This document shows positions 1 to 9,304 of a stretch of 53,470 bases of DNA, in pieces. The notes under the pieces are model-generated. The model ran no database searches. It was not told where the DNA came from and saw only the letters and a list, made by a program, of their open reading frames with translations. This DNA comes from Bacteroidaceae bacterium (GTDB lineage Bacteria > Bacteroidota > Bacteroidia > Bacteroidales > Bacteroidaceae), in contig CABIVS010000006.1 in NCBI GenBank assembly GCA_902362375.1, positions 409,108-462,577 on the forward strand, written 5' to 3'. Made by a program: the position numbers and the translations under genes. How positions within the stretch are numbered: position 1 is the stretch's first letter; the number at the start of each line of letters is the position of its first letter.

Positions 1-599
1 TTCCTGGATATGTGGAAAAGAAAGACCTTTCGAAAACAATAGAATATTTGAATAAAACAGAGGCATTGGGGTGGGCATGGAATAAACTTTTTAAACGATC
101 GATTATTGAACAACAGGGGATTCGATTTGATCCTACAGTGCAGCTGCGCGAAGATGAACTGTTTACGCTTATGTATTGTCGACATGTTCATTCTATTCAA
201 ATTATATCAGACAGCCTTTATCATTATATGATGAACGATAATTCATTGGTGCATAGAAAAAGAAATTACATTGATTATCAAAGGACTTCTGATTTATTAT
301 ACAAAGAATATTCTCGCTATTTTGATAACGAGGAATTTCGAAAGTATTATCAACAAGGTTATGCTTCGGGCATTTTTTATGCTTTGACAACCATGTATAC
401 CGGTGAAACGAAAGCAACCAAGAAACAACGCTTGTCGTTCATCTGTAAATTCCTAAATTTTAGGTCACAATTAGATATAAAATCCGATATACGGTACAAA
501 GCGAATAAGTGGAAAAATTTGCTTTTCAAAACAGTGATGAGTTGTGGTGATGTAAATGCCATAGACTTTATTTTAAAATTTATAGTAAACCGTTTGTAG
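1..599 (+). CDS. Glycosyltransferase family 2, C-terminal part (5' end outside window)
   Basis: The reading frame is open to the left edge, so only about the last 199 codons are present. The visible part begins near residues PGYVEKKD and carries the C-terminal pattern of capsular GT2 (GT-A fold) enzymes: GWAWNKLFKRSII, then REDELF, then a D-LYHY--N-NSL stretch. The same pattern recurs in the next gene, which is complete and has the N-terminal nucleotide-sugar domain. The role would be transfer of one sugar to the growing lipid-linked repeat unit on the cytoplasmic side; donor and acceptor cannot be read. It stops one base before the next ATG, so the two are co-transcribed. Confidence 0.85.
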   Translation, partial: PGYVEKKDLSKTIEYLNKTEALGWAWNKLFKRSIIEQQGIRFDPTVQLREDELFTLMYCRHVHSIQIISDSLYHYMMNDNSLVHRKRNYIDYQRTSDLLYKEYSRYFDNEEFRKYYQQGYASGIFYALTTMYTGETKATKKQRLSFICKFLNFRSQLDIKSDIRYKANKWKNLLFKTVMSCGDVNAIDFILKFIVNRL

Positions 600-600
600 T

Positions 601-1563
601 ATGCCTAAAGTTTCTGTAATTATACCAGTCTATGGTGCAGAGTCGTTTATAGAACGGTGCGCCCGTTCACTTTTTGAGCAAACGCTGGAAGATATGGAAT
701 TCATTTTTGTAGATGATTGCTCTCCAGATAGAAGTGTTGAGATCTTAAATAAGGTGGTAAGTGAATATCCCAATAGAAATGTATCAGTTTGGAAACAATC
801 AATCAATTGTGGTGTGTCGGCTGTTCGCGAATTGGCGCTTTCTAAAGCAACAGGTGAGTATTTAGGGTTTTGTGATAGTGATGATTGGGTGGATCCCAAT
901 ATGTATAAAACGTTGGTAGAAACCGCCGAAGCCCAAGATGCAGATGTGGTGGGATGTGGATTTTGGGAACATAGCATTGCTGGTATAACAGAGCGTACCT
1001 TTTTGCATCGTAATGACAGTAGGGAGGTTATATTGTCTCCATTCTTTTTTGGAGGTATCTATGGTGCTTTGTGGAACAAATTGATAAAAAAAGACTTCTT
1101 TGATTCTGCTTCGCAGGATTTGTGGAAAGGTATCTCGATGTGGGAGGATAGTTGTATGTTGATCCCACTTAGGCTCCAATCTTCAAAAACTGTATTTTTA
1201 GATGATTGTCTTTATCATTATAATGTCAATGCAAACAGCATAACTACAAAATTCTCTATGAAGAAGGTAAATGACGCCATAGTGGCTACCCGCAGGTTAG
1301 AACACTATTTTTATACTGAAGGCCTTTTAAATGACGCTTCAGCTCTTATTAATTATCTGAAAATTGCATCCAAAGAAGTATTGTTACGTTTTCCCAAGAA
1401 GGAAAATGTGGAGATGTGGAAAAATGTTTTTCCTGAAGCAAAGCGGTATATTATGCATTACCATCCATGGAACTTTATTCTTAAAATAAGGGCTATGTTA
1501 GTATCGTTTTTACCGAGTATAATAGGCGTACAGTTGTTGAAATTGAAGAAATCTACAAAGTAA
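601..1563 (+). CDS. Glycosyltransferase family 2 (capsule assembly)
   Basis: A complete 320-residue GT2 enzyme. The N-terminal GT-A domain opens with VSVIIPVYGAESFIERC, has the nucleotide-binding FIFVDDCSPD at about residues 35-43 and the metal-binding DSDDWVD at 92-98. The C-terminal half repeats the WNKL / WEDSCM / D-CLYHYN-N-NSI pattern of the preceding partial gene, so the two are probably paralogues adding different sugars. The ATG follows the previous stop by one base and the TAA overlaps the next ATG, indicating tight translational coupling. Sugar specificity is unknown. Confidence 0.93.
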   Translation: MPKVSVIIPVYGAESFIERCARSLFEQTLEDMEFIFVDDCSPDRSVEILNKVVSEYPNRNVSVWKQSINCGVSAVRELALSKATGEYLGFCDSDDWVDPNMYKTLVETAEAQDADVVGCGFWEHSIAGITERTFLHRNDSREVILSPFFFGGIYGALWNKLIKKDFFDSASQDLWKGISMWEDSCMLIPLRLQSSKTVFLDDCLYHYNVNANSITTKFSMKKVNDAIVATRRLEHYFYTEGLLNDASALINYLKIASKEVLLRFPKKENVEMWKNVFPEAKRYIMHYHPWNFILKIRAMLVSFLPSIIGVQLLKLKKSTK

Positions 1564-2617
1564 TGAATAACCAGGCTTTTTCTATTATGAAAGGCATTGC
1601 TATTATTAGTGTAGTTTTGGGGCATTGTACTACTAATTCCAGGATAGAGGCGTTTGTGAATCAATATCATCTGGCAGTATTCTTTTTGTGGCTGGCTTCT
1701 TTTTTAAAGAGAAATATGTTGTTACACCGATGGACTTTATTTGGAAAAAGGTGAAACGACTTTACGTTCCATTTGTGGTTGCTGGAATTGGCTGTCTGTT
1801 ATTGCATAATATATTCTATCATTTGAATATATATGACACAGAATTAACAATAGCACAATTTGGAAAAGGAATATTTGATGTAACTATTAGGATGGTATCT
1901 AATGAACTCCTGATGGGAGCTATGTGGTTTTGTCCAGCTATGCTCATTGTCTCAATCATAGGGTTAGTAGGTTTTAAAATTGCTTCTCTATCAACATGGA
2001 ATATGCCTTTAATTAACAAACGAGCTATTGTATTTGTATTTATTGTTATTATAGGTAGTGTGTGTATACATGTTCATCTAAAAAGTCCTTATTGTATTTG
2101 GCAGTATATGATAGTTTCAGGTGTGTTTTTTGAAGGTTATTTATTTAGTAAACTTGTGCCTAAATTGTCAATGTGGAATAAGAATGTGATTATATTTATT
2201 CTACTTTTTGTACTCATGCTCATTTTAACGCAATACGACATTTATGGAAGATTACAACCTGATAATATTAAAAATGAAAGTCCCGTTTCCATATTATTTA
2301 TTGGGATGATTGGCTCTACAATGGTATATTCATTGGCAAAATTAGTGGAAAAAGTCAAAATAGGAAAGTGGATAGCAATATGTGGTGAATACAGTTTTAG
2401 TATTATGCTCTTACATTTTTTAGGTTTTAAACTAGTAAACTGGTTTCAATGTTGGTTTTATGGATATCCTTTAGAAAAAATAGCTGATTTTCCTTTCATA
2501 TCATTCGATGTGGATGTATGGATGATTTTTTATGTGTTGTTGGGTACAACCATTCCTATGGCATTATCTAAGGTGTTGGGTTTAGTTATATCTAAAGCAG
2601 GCAAGTTTCGTGTTTGA
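1563..2617 (+). pseudogene. Acyltransferase-3 family membrane O-acyltransferase, frameshifted
   Basis: The first 41 or so codons (from ATG 1563) encode the typical start of acyltransferase-3 proteins: MKGIAIISVVLGHC, then NQYHLAVFF. The frame then runs into a stop at 1754. The second frame, open from 1688 to 2617, continues with VAGFFFKEKY and a long multi-TM C-terminus. Adding one T to the T run at 1683-1687 joins them as HLAVFFFVAGFFFKEKY, exactly the family pattern. The intact product would be about 350 residues with some 10 TM helices, O-acetylating a capsule sugar. Either the gene is broken, it is phase-variable through the homopolymer, or there is a sequencing error. The rest of the gene shows no further decay. 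Confidence 0.85.
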
Positions 2618-2633
2618 TTTTAATTAATTTGCA

Positions 2634-3821
2634 ATGACGTTAAAACAGATTTATAGGTTGTATCCTAAGCAGGTATGGACGTTAACCCTGATTACTTTTA
2701 TTTTTATTGCACGTAAAACTCTCTTTAACGTCGCACGTGAAGTAGGTAGCTATGCGACAACTGTAGATAGTGGGACTTCTTTGGCTCTTTTAGGCATTTC
2801 GATGTCAATGATTGTAATTATTCAGAACTCATCCAAAATAAGTCGGTTCTCATCAAAGGTATTTTCGTTTCTGACCTATTATATTTTTGCTACGCTCAGC
2901 TTTTTATGGGCTGGGAGTGCAGGCACTATACTATTTAAAGGTATTGAGGTGTTATGTAGTTTCATGATAATCTGTTTAACAATCTATTATATCCGCAGTC
3001 TGAAGCAGGCTCTTTTATACATTGTGTTATTGGCTACTGCAAGTACGACGATGGATATGATGAATAAAATCATAAAGTATGGATTTAGTTACTTTCATAC
3101 TAATGCTTATACTATGACTTCTATGATTGCTTTACTGCTATTGTTGAGTGCTGTAAAACACAAGATATTTTCTTTTAAAGAGATGAAATATTTTATTTTT
3201 TACAATGCCTTTATGTTGGTTATAGGTACCAGTTCGGCTTCTTATATTTCATTTATTATTGGTTTGGTCATTTTGATGTCATCTCAATATAAGAGAGGAA
3301 TGAATATAGGTATTGTTATTTTTATATGTATTACTTTGTTTTTTATCTATTCTTACTTTCAGGATTTTATATTTGAACTTCTTTTCCCGGGGCGTTCCAT
3401 GGAAAAAATTGAAAATGGTTCGGGGCGAAAAGCTATTTGGGAAGCTGCCTTTAAATTATGGGACGAAAATCCGCTTATAGGTAATGGTCTTATTGTGGGT
3501 GAGCGTCGTATAGTAGAGTATATTGGTCTTGCGGTCATTTCTGCTCATAACTCTTTTATTTCAGTATTGGTTAATACGGGAATTATGGGTGTGGTTATAT
3601 TTATTAATTTTATATTTAAATGGTTTTTAAAGGTTTATCGTTTTCAGTCTACCAATAGGTATGCTGTAATTCTCTTGCCTGCTATGGTAGCTACCATCGT
3701 TAACTGTAATGCTTTCCCTGCTATCGGTTCTGATTGGAACTATGTAGCACCTACTGTATATGCATTAATTGCTTTTGCTTTTATAAAACTTAGAAAATAT
3801 GAAAATAACATGGGTTACTAG
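2634..3821 (+). CDS. O-antigen ligase / Wzy-like polysaccharide polymerase
   Basis: A 395-residue, very hydrophobic protein with roughly 10-12 predicted TM helices. Between about residues 255 and 310 there is a large polar loop with NPLIGNGLIVGE and then ISAHNSFISVLVNTGIMG; this G-G then HNSF arrangement is the hallmark of the O-antigen ligase/polymerase (Wzy_C) family. It should polymerise repeat units or ligate the chain in the inner membrane, acting on the periplasmic face. As the only such gene in this part of the locus it is the best Wzy candidate. Its last 23 bases overlap the next gene. Confidence 0.8.
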   Translation: MTLKQIYRLYPKQVWTLTLITFIFIARKTLFNVAREVGSYATTVDSGTSLALLGISMSMIVIIQNSSKISRFSSKVFSFLTYYIFATLSFLWAGSAGTILFKGIEVLCSFMIICLTIYYIRSLKQALLYIVLLATASTTMDMMNKIIKYGFSYFHTNAYTMTSMIALLLLLSAVKHKIFSFKEMKYFIFYNAFMLVIGTSSASYISFIIGLVILMSSQYKRGMNIGIVIFICITLFFIYSYFQDFIFELLFPGRSMEKIENGSGRKAIWEAAFKLWDENPLIGNGLIVGERRIVEYIGLAVISAHNSFISVLVNTGIMGVVIFINFIFKWFLKVYRFQSTNRYAVILLPAMVATIVNCNAFPAIGSDWNYVAPTVYALIAFAFIKLRKYENNMGY

Positions 3822-4986
3822 GAGCTTTCTTGATTATCGCATACCTGTTTTTAAAGCTCTTGATGAAATGTGTGGTCACCAGCTTACGGTAGTATATTAT
3901 AAAGATATTCCCCCAAAACGCACACAGGATAAATTGAAAGCAGTGTTGGGAGATCGAGCTATTGCACGTGAAAGAGAACTGCGGATCGGCAATAGACCTA
4001 AGGTGGATAATGCTTCAAAAGCTAACTCCAGCATCCGTATTCCTCTTAGTCCAGGTCTTATCAAACAGGTAATGCAAACAAAACCTGATGTGCTGGTGTC
4101 TGACGGATTTATGCAATGGACTTATGCTGCTCTTGTTACACGATTTTTAAAGGGAGTACCACATGTGATGTGCTATGAACGTACGAAGCATACAGAACGG
4201 AATGCAGGCAAATTACGTACTGCTTATCGTAAGTTTGTGTCTCATTGGATTGATGCTATTGATTGTAATGGTGTGCAGACAGAAGAGTATCTTGCAGAGA
4301 TTGGTTATCCGAAAAATAGATTGACTCATGGGCATATGGTAGCTGATGTGGTTGGATTGAGTAAAGCTGTGGCTGAAACGTCTGATGATGTTGTTTCAAC
4401 TCTTCGAGCTATGTTAGGCTGCAAAAACACCATGATATTATTCGTAGGGCAATTGATTCCTCGAAAGGGAGTTAAAGAACTTATAGAGGCTTGGTGCTCT
4501 TTCAAGGAGAGGGAGGAGAGTGATGTCACATTGGTTTGTGTAGGAAATGGTGCACAAATGGGTGAAATTAAGCAATTGATTACTGTTAAAAACATTCCTG
4601 ATGTGATGTTAGCTGGTGCAGTGGATTATGACTTGATAGCTCCTTATTATAAAGCGGCAGATTGTTTTATTATTCCTACTTTGGAGGATAATTGGAGTTT
4701 GGTGGTACCAGAGGCTATGGCGTGTAATTTGCCAATAGCTACATCAAAGTATAATGGTTGTCATCCGGAATTGGTGCATCCTGAAAATGGATGGGTATTC
4801 GACCCTTTAGATAAAGATAGTATAGTGAGGACATTACAAGAGATAGTGAAGCATTCAGCCGATCTAAAGCAGATGGGTGAAGTGTCACGTGAGATTGTAT
4901 CGCATTATACACCTGAACGCGCTGCACAAAGTATCATGGATGCTTGCTACATTGCTATTAATCATAGGAAGAAATATGGAAAATAA
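3799..4986 (+). CDS. Glycosyltransferase family 4 (GT-B)
   Basis: A complete 395-residue GT-B glycosyltransferase. The C-terminal Rossmann domain starts at about residue 212 with ILFVGQLIPRKGVKELIEAW and carries PTLEDNWSLVVPEAMA, the EX7E-type motif (Asp in the first position when spaced strictly), followed by GCHPELVHPENGWVFDP. The N-terminal domain begins MKITWVTRSFLDYRIPVFKAL, as in GT4 enzymes that bind a lipid-linked acceptor. The start ATG lies inside the end of the polymerase gene. It should add one sugar to the repeat unit; the sugar is not predictable. Confidence 0.9.
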   Translation: MKITWVTRSFLDYRIPVFKALDEMCGHQLTVVYYKDIPPKRTQDKLKAVLGDRAIARERELRIGNRPKVDNASKANSSIRIPLSPGLIKQVMQTKPDVLVSDGFMQWTYAALVTRFLKGVPHVMCYERTKHTERNAGKLRTAYRKFVSHWIDAIDCNGVQTEEYLAEIGYPKNRLTHGHMVADVVGLSKAVAETSDDVVSTLRAMLGCKNTMILFVGQLIPRKGVKELIEAWCSFKEREESDVTLVCVGNGAQMGEIKQLITVKNIPDVMLAGAVDYDLIAPYYKAADCFIIPTLEDNWSLVVPEAMACNLPIATSKYNGCHPELVHPENGWVFDPLDKDSIVRTLQEIVKHSADLKQMGEVSREIVSHYTPERAAQSIMDACYIAINHRKKYGK

Positions 4987-5860
4987 AATAGGGGTTATCA
5001 TTGTCTCTTATCATAACCCTAAAGGTACAAGAATTTATATTAAAGAGCAACTCTCTAAATTATCTACATCATATACTGTTGTAGTGGTAAATGTAGCGGC
5101 TACTTTGTATGATAGTATAGAGTTAGCGACTCAATGTGAATTAACTTTTGTAGATGATCCATGTAAAAGGCTGGATGAAACAAAACAAAGATATCTTATA
5201 TGGAGTCAGGAAAACTTGGGATATGCTAAGGGAAATAATTTAGGCGTTAACTTTCTGGAGAGAATTGGAAATTTTGCTTATTATTTGTTCTCTAATGATG
5301 ATATTGAGATAAGGCAAAGTAACATTTTGGATTATCTAGCACACAAACTTTCAGAAAATAATGAGATGGGATGTATAGGCCCTCGTATCTTAGGACTTGA
5401 CAAATGTGACCAATCACCACACGATCGCTATGTGTCACCTTATCGTACTATAGGGTGGAACTTATTTCCTTTTCTTCGAAAGAAGAAAAATATAAATATC
5501 CCTACTACGTCATTAAGACTTAATGCTCATTATACTTATTGGGTGTGTGGGGCATTTATGATGGTAAAAGCAGAAGCCTTTAAGAAGGCTGGAATGTTTG
5601 ATAATGTTACTTTTTTATATTTCGAAGAAGTTATATTGGCAGAACGATTAGTAAGTGTAGGTTACAAAGTCTATTTTGACCCTGCTGTAGAGGTACTTCA
5701 TTATGAAGGTGGTAGTAGTGGTACTTTTTCAAAGCAAAAACGACGATTACTTTTGAATAGCCAAATTTTGTATTATCGTAAATATAAACATATTTCTAAA
5801 CCTATTCTTTGGCTGTACCAATTTTCTTATTTTATCCATAACATACTATATAAAATGTAA
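4976..5860 (+). CDS. Glycosyltransferase family 2, rhamnosyltransferase-like
   Basis: A 294-residue GT2 enzyme beginning MENKIGVIIVSYHNP. An in-frame start 99 bases upstream exists, but the ATG at 4976 gives the canonical N-terminus and an 11-base overlap with the upstream stop. Family signs are LGYAKGNNLGVNF, FSNDDIEI (metal-binding DD), then WVCGAFMMVKAEAF and the FEEVILAERL / HYEGGSSG C-terminal pattern typical of the WcaA/rhamnosyltransferase branch. Given rmlABC at the end of the locus a dTDP-deoxysugar donor is plausible but not shown. Confidence 0.9.
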   Translation: MENKIGVIIVSYHNPKGTRIYIKEQLSKLSTSYTVVVVNVAATLYDSIELATQCELTFVDDPCKRLDETKQRYLIWSQENLGYAKGNNLGVNFLERIGNFAYYLFSNDDIEIRQSNILDYLAHKLSENNEMGCIGPRILGLDKCDQSPHDRYVSPYRTIGWNLFPFLRKKKNINIPTTSLRLNAHYTYWVCGAFMMVKAEAFKKAGMFDNVTFLYFEEVILAERLVSVGYKVYFDPAVEVLHYEGGSSGTFSKQKRRLLLNSQILYYRKYKHISKPILWLYQFSYFIHNILYKM

Positions 5861-5871
5861 CTTAAAGTTAG

Positions 5872-7005
5872 ATGAAAATTAATACACTAACTACTTATGA
5901 TGTTTATAATTATGGAGCATCATTGCAAGCTTATGCTTTACAGCAATATCTCCTAAATTTAGGACATCAGGTGGAAATTATCAACTATCAGCCCGCTTAC
6001 TTAACCCGTAAGTATGATTATAAGTGGGTAAACCCGGAATCAAAGTTGAGTAGGTATGCATTGACGCGTTTTGTTTACCGTATTATGAAATATCTACAAA
6101 GAAAAACAACTATGGGGAGAAAAAGAGTATTTGATGAGTTTAACCATCAAGTATTGAAGGAAACTGCCACAAAATATACTTCTTATGACGCTATTTGTCA
6201 GAATCCTCCGCAAGCGGATTTGTATTTGGTAGGCAGTGACCAAGTTTGGAATGTGTTTTATGAAGCTGGCCGTGATCCCGTTTTTTATCTTGATTTTGTA
6301 AAGAAAGGATATAAGGCTTCGTATGCAGCAAGTTTTTCTTATTTGGATATTGATTCGGAAAACAAAGCTCGTATCAAGACTTCGCTTGATACTTTTGATG
6401 CTGTTTCAGTACGTGAGGTACATGGTTTGGCAATACTGAAAGATATGGAGATAGAAGGAATGTGGGTGCTAGATCCTGTGTTTTTGCTTTCAGCAGAACA
6501 ATGGGAGGAAATGATGGCGCCTACTGCTTCTACCGAAGATTATCTATTGATTTATGATTTTGAAGGTAACCAAGAATTGAAGTTGTTTGCAAAAGAGTAT
6601 GCCCGTAGACATAATCTGAAAATTTACGCAATAGCTGATACATATCCGTTGTTGTATGCTGATAAGAATTTTATGAAAGCCGGTCCGAAGGAATTTGTAT
6701 CAATGATATACCATTGTAAGGCGTTTATCTCAAATTCATTTCACGGCACTGCATTTTCAATACTTTTCAATAAACCGGTATTTGTGTTCAATCGCCACCG
6801 ACATAAGGTAAATTCGCGCATGCAAAGTTTGATGACACTTTTTGGACTAAACGATTGTATTCTTACTTCACAGAAAGAGTGGGAGGCAGCTTATGATTAT
6901 CTTTTCAATTTTTCATATATAAATAGTATTAAAGAAACTGAATTGGTGAAGTCTAAGGCTTTCATCGATAATCTATTAATGAAATGTAGCAAGGAGAATT
7001 TATAA
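5872..7005 (+). CDS. Polysaccharide pyruvyl transferase family protein
   Basis: A 377-residue protein of the WcaK/CsaB polysaccharide pyruvyl transferase family. Visible marks are the N-terminal TYDVYNYGASLQAYALQQYL, the central LVGSDQVWN and the C-terminal ISNSFHGTAFSILFNKPVFV, the SFHG segment being the conserved phosphoenolpyruvate-side motif. It would add a ketal-linked pyruvate to a capsule sugar, giving the polymer a negative charge. Some Bacteroides members of the family sit beside iron-sulfur reductases, which is not the case here. Its stop codon overlaps the next start by one base (TAATG). Confidence 0.9.
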   Translation: MKINTLTTYDVYNYGASLQAYALQQYLLNLGHQVEIINYQPAYLTRKYDYKWVNPESKLSRYALTRFVYRIMKYLQRKTTMGRKRVFDEFNHQVLKETATKYTSYDAICQNPPQADLYLVGSDQVWNVFYEAGRDPVFYLDFVKKGYKASYAASFSYLDIDSENKARIKTSLDTFDAVSVREVHGLAILKDMEIEGMWVLDPVFLLSAEQWEEMMAPTASTEDYLLIYDFEGNQELKLFAKEYARRHNLKIYAIADTYPLLYADKNFMKAGPKEFVSMIYHCKAFISNSFHGTAFSILFNKPVFVFNRHRHKVNSRMQSLMTLFGLNDCILTSQKEWEAAYDYLFNFSYINSIKETELVKSKAFIDNLLMKCSKENL

Positions 7006-7979
7006 TGGATATTTTGGTTATGGATTTATCAATAATAGTACCTGTATACAATGCTATTCCTCTTTTGGAGCGTTGTTTGGATTCTATCTTTCATCAAACT
7101 ACGCAATATTCTTATGAGGTGATATTGGTTGATGATGGGAGTACGGATAACTCAGTGGGGGTGATTGAGGCTCGGAAAGAAAATAACATTGTATTGTATC
7201 GGCAGCAGAATGCTGGACCTGCTGCAGCGCGTAATAGAGGGGTAGAACTGGCCAAAGGTCGGTACATTGCATTTATTGATGCAGATGATTATTGGAATGA
7301 TGGTTACATTGAGCAAACGATTAAGTTTTTAGATGAACATAAGGAGTGTGTGGCAGTGTCGGTCGGATGTAAATCTATCTCGTTAGGTAACTCACCTCGT
7401 TTCTGTCCATATACCTCAAATGATGATACAAGGGAGGAGCCTTTTGTTATTCCAAACTTCTTTGAGTATTGGGCAGAATTTTGTGCTCCAGGTACTTGTT
7501 CTACTACTTTACGTTTTGAGGCGGTTAAACAATCGGGTGGTATGCGTGGGGACTTGCGTATCACTGAAGATTATGAATATTGGCTCTATCTTTCAACATT
7601 TGGTCAATGGGGGATAATACCGGAGGTGTTTTATGTGAGCGATGGAGGAGCGGTGACGCAGGTGCAAGGGCATATTAAGAAAGATATAGAGCGGGCTTGT
7701 AAATCTCCTAATTTAGCTGAGTTTGAGAAACGAATTATTGGAAGAGTATCAGATGAGGAAACGTCGCATTATCAGAAAGCTCGTGGTAGAGTGTCGAGAG
7801 TGTTAACTTATAGCCATGTAATAACCGGCAGATTCTCCTTAGGACGTATAGAAGCATTGAAATATGGAAAATATTTTCCACAAGATAAAATAGGCCGGTT
7901 AATGAATTTGGCGAAACATACAGAACTGACGTGGCGGTGCTTGGCTTATCTACTACGTTGGAGGGAATACCATAGATAA
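7005..7979 (+). CDS. Glycosyltransferase family 2
   Basis: A 324-residue GT2 enzyme: DLSIIVPVYNAIPLLERCLDSIF, then VDDGSTDNS, GPAAARNRGVELAKG and FIDADDYW, all classical GT-A motifs. Further on, RITEDYEYWLYLS supplies the ED catalytic-base pair. Two starts fit: ATG 7005, coupled to the upstream stop, and ATG 7020, which gives MDLSIIVP directly; the former is kept because of the overlap. The C-terminal 100 residues are basic and could sit on the membrane surface. It is part of the same co-transcribed capsule run. Confidence 0.92.
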   Translation: MDILVMDLSIIVPVYNAIPLLERCLDSIFHQTTQYSYEVILVDDGSTDNSVGVIEARKENNIVLYRQQNAGPAAARNRGVELAKGRYIAFIDADDYWNDGYIEQTIKFLDEHKECVAVSVGCKSISLGNSPRFCPYTSNDDTREEPFVIPNFFEYWAEFCAPGTCSTTLRFEAVKQSGGMRGDLRITEDYEYWLYLSTFGQWGIIPEVFYVSDGGAVTQVQGHIKKDIERACKSPNLAEFEKRIIGRVSDEETSHYQKARGRVSRVLTYSHVITGRFSLGRIEALKYGKYFPQDKIGRLMNLAKHTELTWRCLAYLLRWREYHR

Positions 7980-7986
7980 TAACAAA

Positions 7987-8958
7987 ATGTATAATATGCC
8001 TAAAATTATAATTATACTTCCCTACTTTGGGAAATTTGATTCACTATTTATATTTTGGTTGCAATCATGCGCTTACAATAATACGATCGACTTCCTTGTA
8101 ATAACCGATGATAAGACAAAATATAATTATCCTCAAAATGTGAAGGTTGTCTATGATACATTTATGCGTCTTCGTGAAAAAATTCAGTCGCTTTATGATT
8201 TCAAAGTATCATTGGAAGCTCCTTATCGGTTTTGTAATTTTAAACCTGCCTATGGTGATATCTTTCAGGAGTATACTATAGGATATGATTTTTGGGGATT
8301 TAGTGATTGTGATATGTTGTTTGGAGATATTATGAAGTTTATCCCTTCTGATTGGAGTTGTTACGACAAAATAGGAAAATTTGGTCACTTATCATTAATC
8401 CGCAATACGGAAGAAAACAGGATGTTATATAAGGAAAATGATGCATATAAAATAGCTTTCTCTACTAATCGTCCTTTATTTTTTGATGAAGACGCGTTCC
8501 CTTATCTTTTTGAAAAGCATGGAAAGAAGATTTATCCGTTTCCTATTTTAGATTTCATGCCTAGGTTGAAAGAGTTGAAAGTACTTAATGATAAGTTAGG
8601 AAATAGGATGAGTGTGTTTACTTATGAAGATGGACGTATTATGCGATATTCTTTACATGAAAATAAAATAGTATCTAATGAATATGCATATATTCACTTT
8701 TTGAAACGCCCCATTGAAATAGCCTGTAATGGCATACCTCAATCTTTTTTGATTGTACCCAATCAATTTATAAATATGGAGCCAATTACATTAGAATTGA
8801 TTGTTAAACATGTCGGTAAAGGAATTTTTTGGGCATATTGGCGAAATAGCTTCAAATGGAAGAACTTCAAGGATAGGCTGTACAATAGGTTATGGGGAAA
8901 CCGTGCGGATAGAAATCTAATTCAATGTATGAGGAGGAAGATTGATGGAGCAGGTTAA
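7987..8958 (+). CDS. DUF6625-type putative glycosyltransferase
   Basis: A 323-residue protein resembling the DUF6625 group found in Bacteroides polysaccharide loci. It starts KIIIILPYFGKFDSLFIFWL, has VITDDKTKY and at about residue 105 the segment DFWGFSDCDMLFGDI, where the D-D-D-FGD arrangement looks like a GT-A metal/nucleotide-sugar site. Function is inferred from this and from position among glycosyltransferases. An alternative start at 7996 (MPKII) removes three residues. It is the last gene before a 346-base gap, so the first transcription unit may end here. Confidence 0.72.
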   Translation: MYNMPKIIIILPYFGKFDSLFIFWLQSCAYNNTIDFLVITDDKTKYNYPQNVKVVYDTFMRLREKIQSLYDFKVSLEAPYRFCNFKPAYGDIFQEYTIGYDFWGFSDCDMLFGDIMKFIPSDWSCYDKIGKFGHLSLIRNTEENRMLYKENDAYKIAFSTNRPLFFDEDAFPYLFEKHGKKIYPFPILDFMPRLKELKVLNDKLGNRMSVFTYEDGRIMRYSLHENKIVSNEYAYIHFLKRPIEIACNGIPQSFLIVPNQFINMEPITLELIVKHVGKGIFWAYWRNSFKWKNFKDRLYNRLWGNRADRNLIQCMRRKIDGAG

Positions 8959-9304
8959 TCAGTAATAGAATATGTTTCGTTTGAAATGTTATTATCATGA
9001 GTGTCTGTTAAATATTATATATATTTCCCATGTACTTTTTCATATTAATTAGTAGATTCTTTATAACTATTGAATAGGGATTTCATGAATTATACTAATT
9101 GTTACTCTTTAGAAATATGGACACGTATTGTTCCCTTATTTTGATATTTTCTTTAATAATCAATTAATGTTGTATTAAATAGCTGAATTTTAGACTGTTT
9201 TTGCTTTATATACTATTTGTGATTGGCGCTTGATCACAGAAATATATCGTATTCTTTGGCGAAGCGATATGTAAATTTTAAATTAATAATATCTATTATT
9301 CCTA
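8959..9304. other. AT-rich gap inside the capsule locus
   Basis: No credible gene was found in these 346 bases. The sequence is strongly AT-rich with short stop-ridden frames. Near its right end, ATATCG at 9244-9249 and CGATAT at 9265-9270 form a six-base-pair inverted repeat about 35 bases before the next ATG. There is no clear T-tract terminator and no perfect TAnnTTTG promoter. A break in gene order here suggests a module boundary between the glycosyltransferase block and the acyl-transfer block. Confidence 0.6.

Noticed and set aside
8971..9055. Small frame of about 27 codons in the capsule gap
   Set aside because: No hydrophobic or basic pattern, very AT-rich, no start context.
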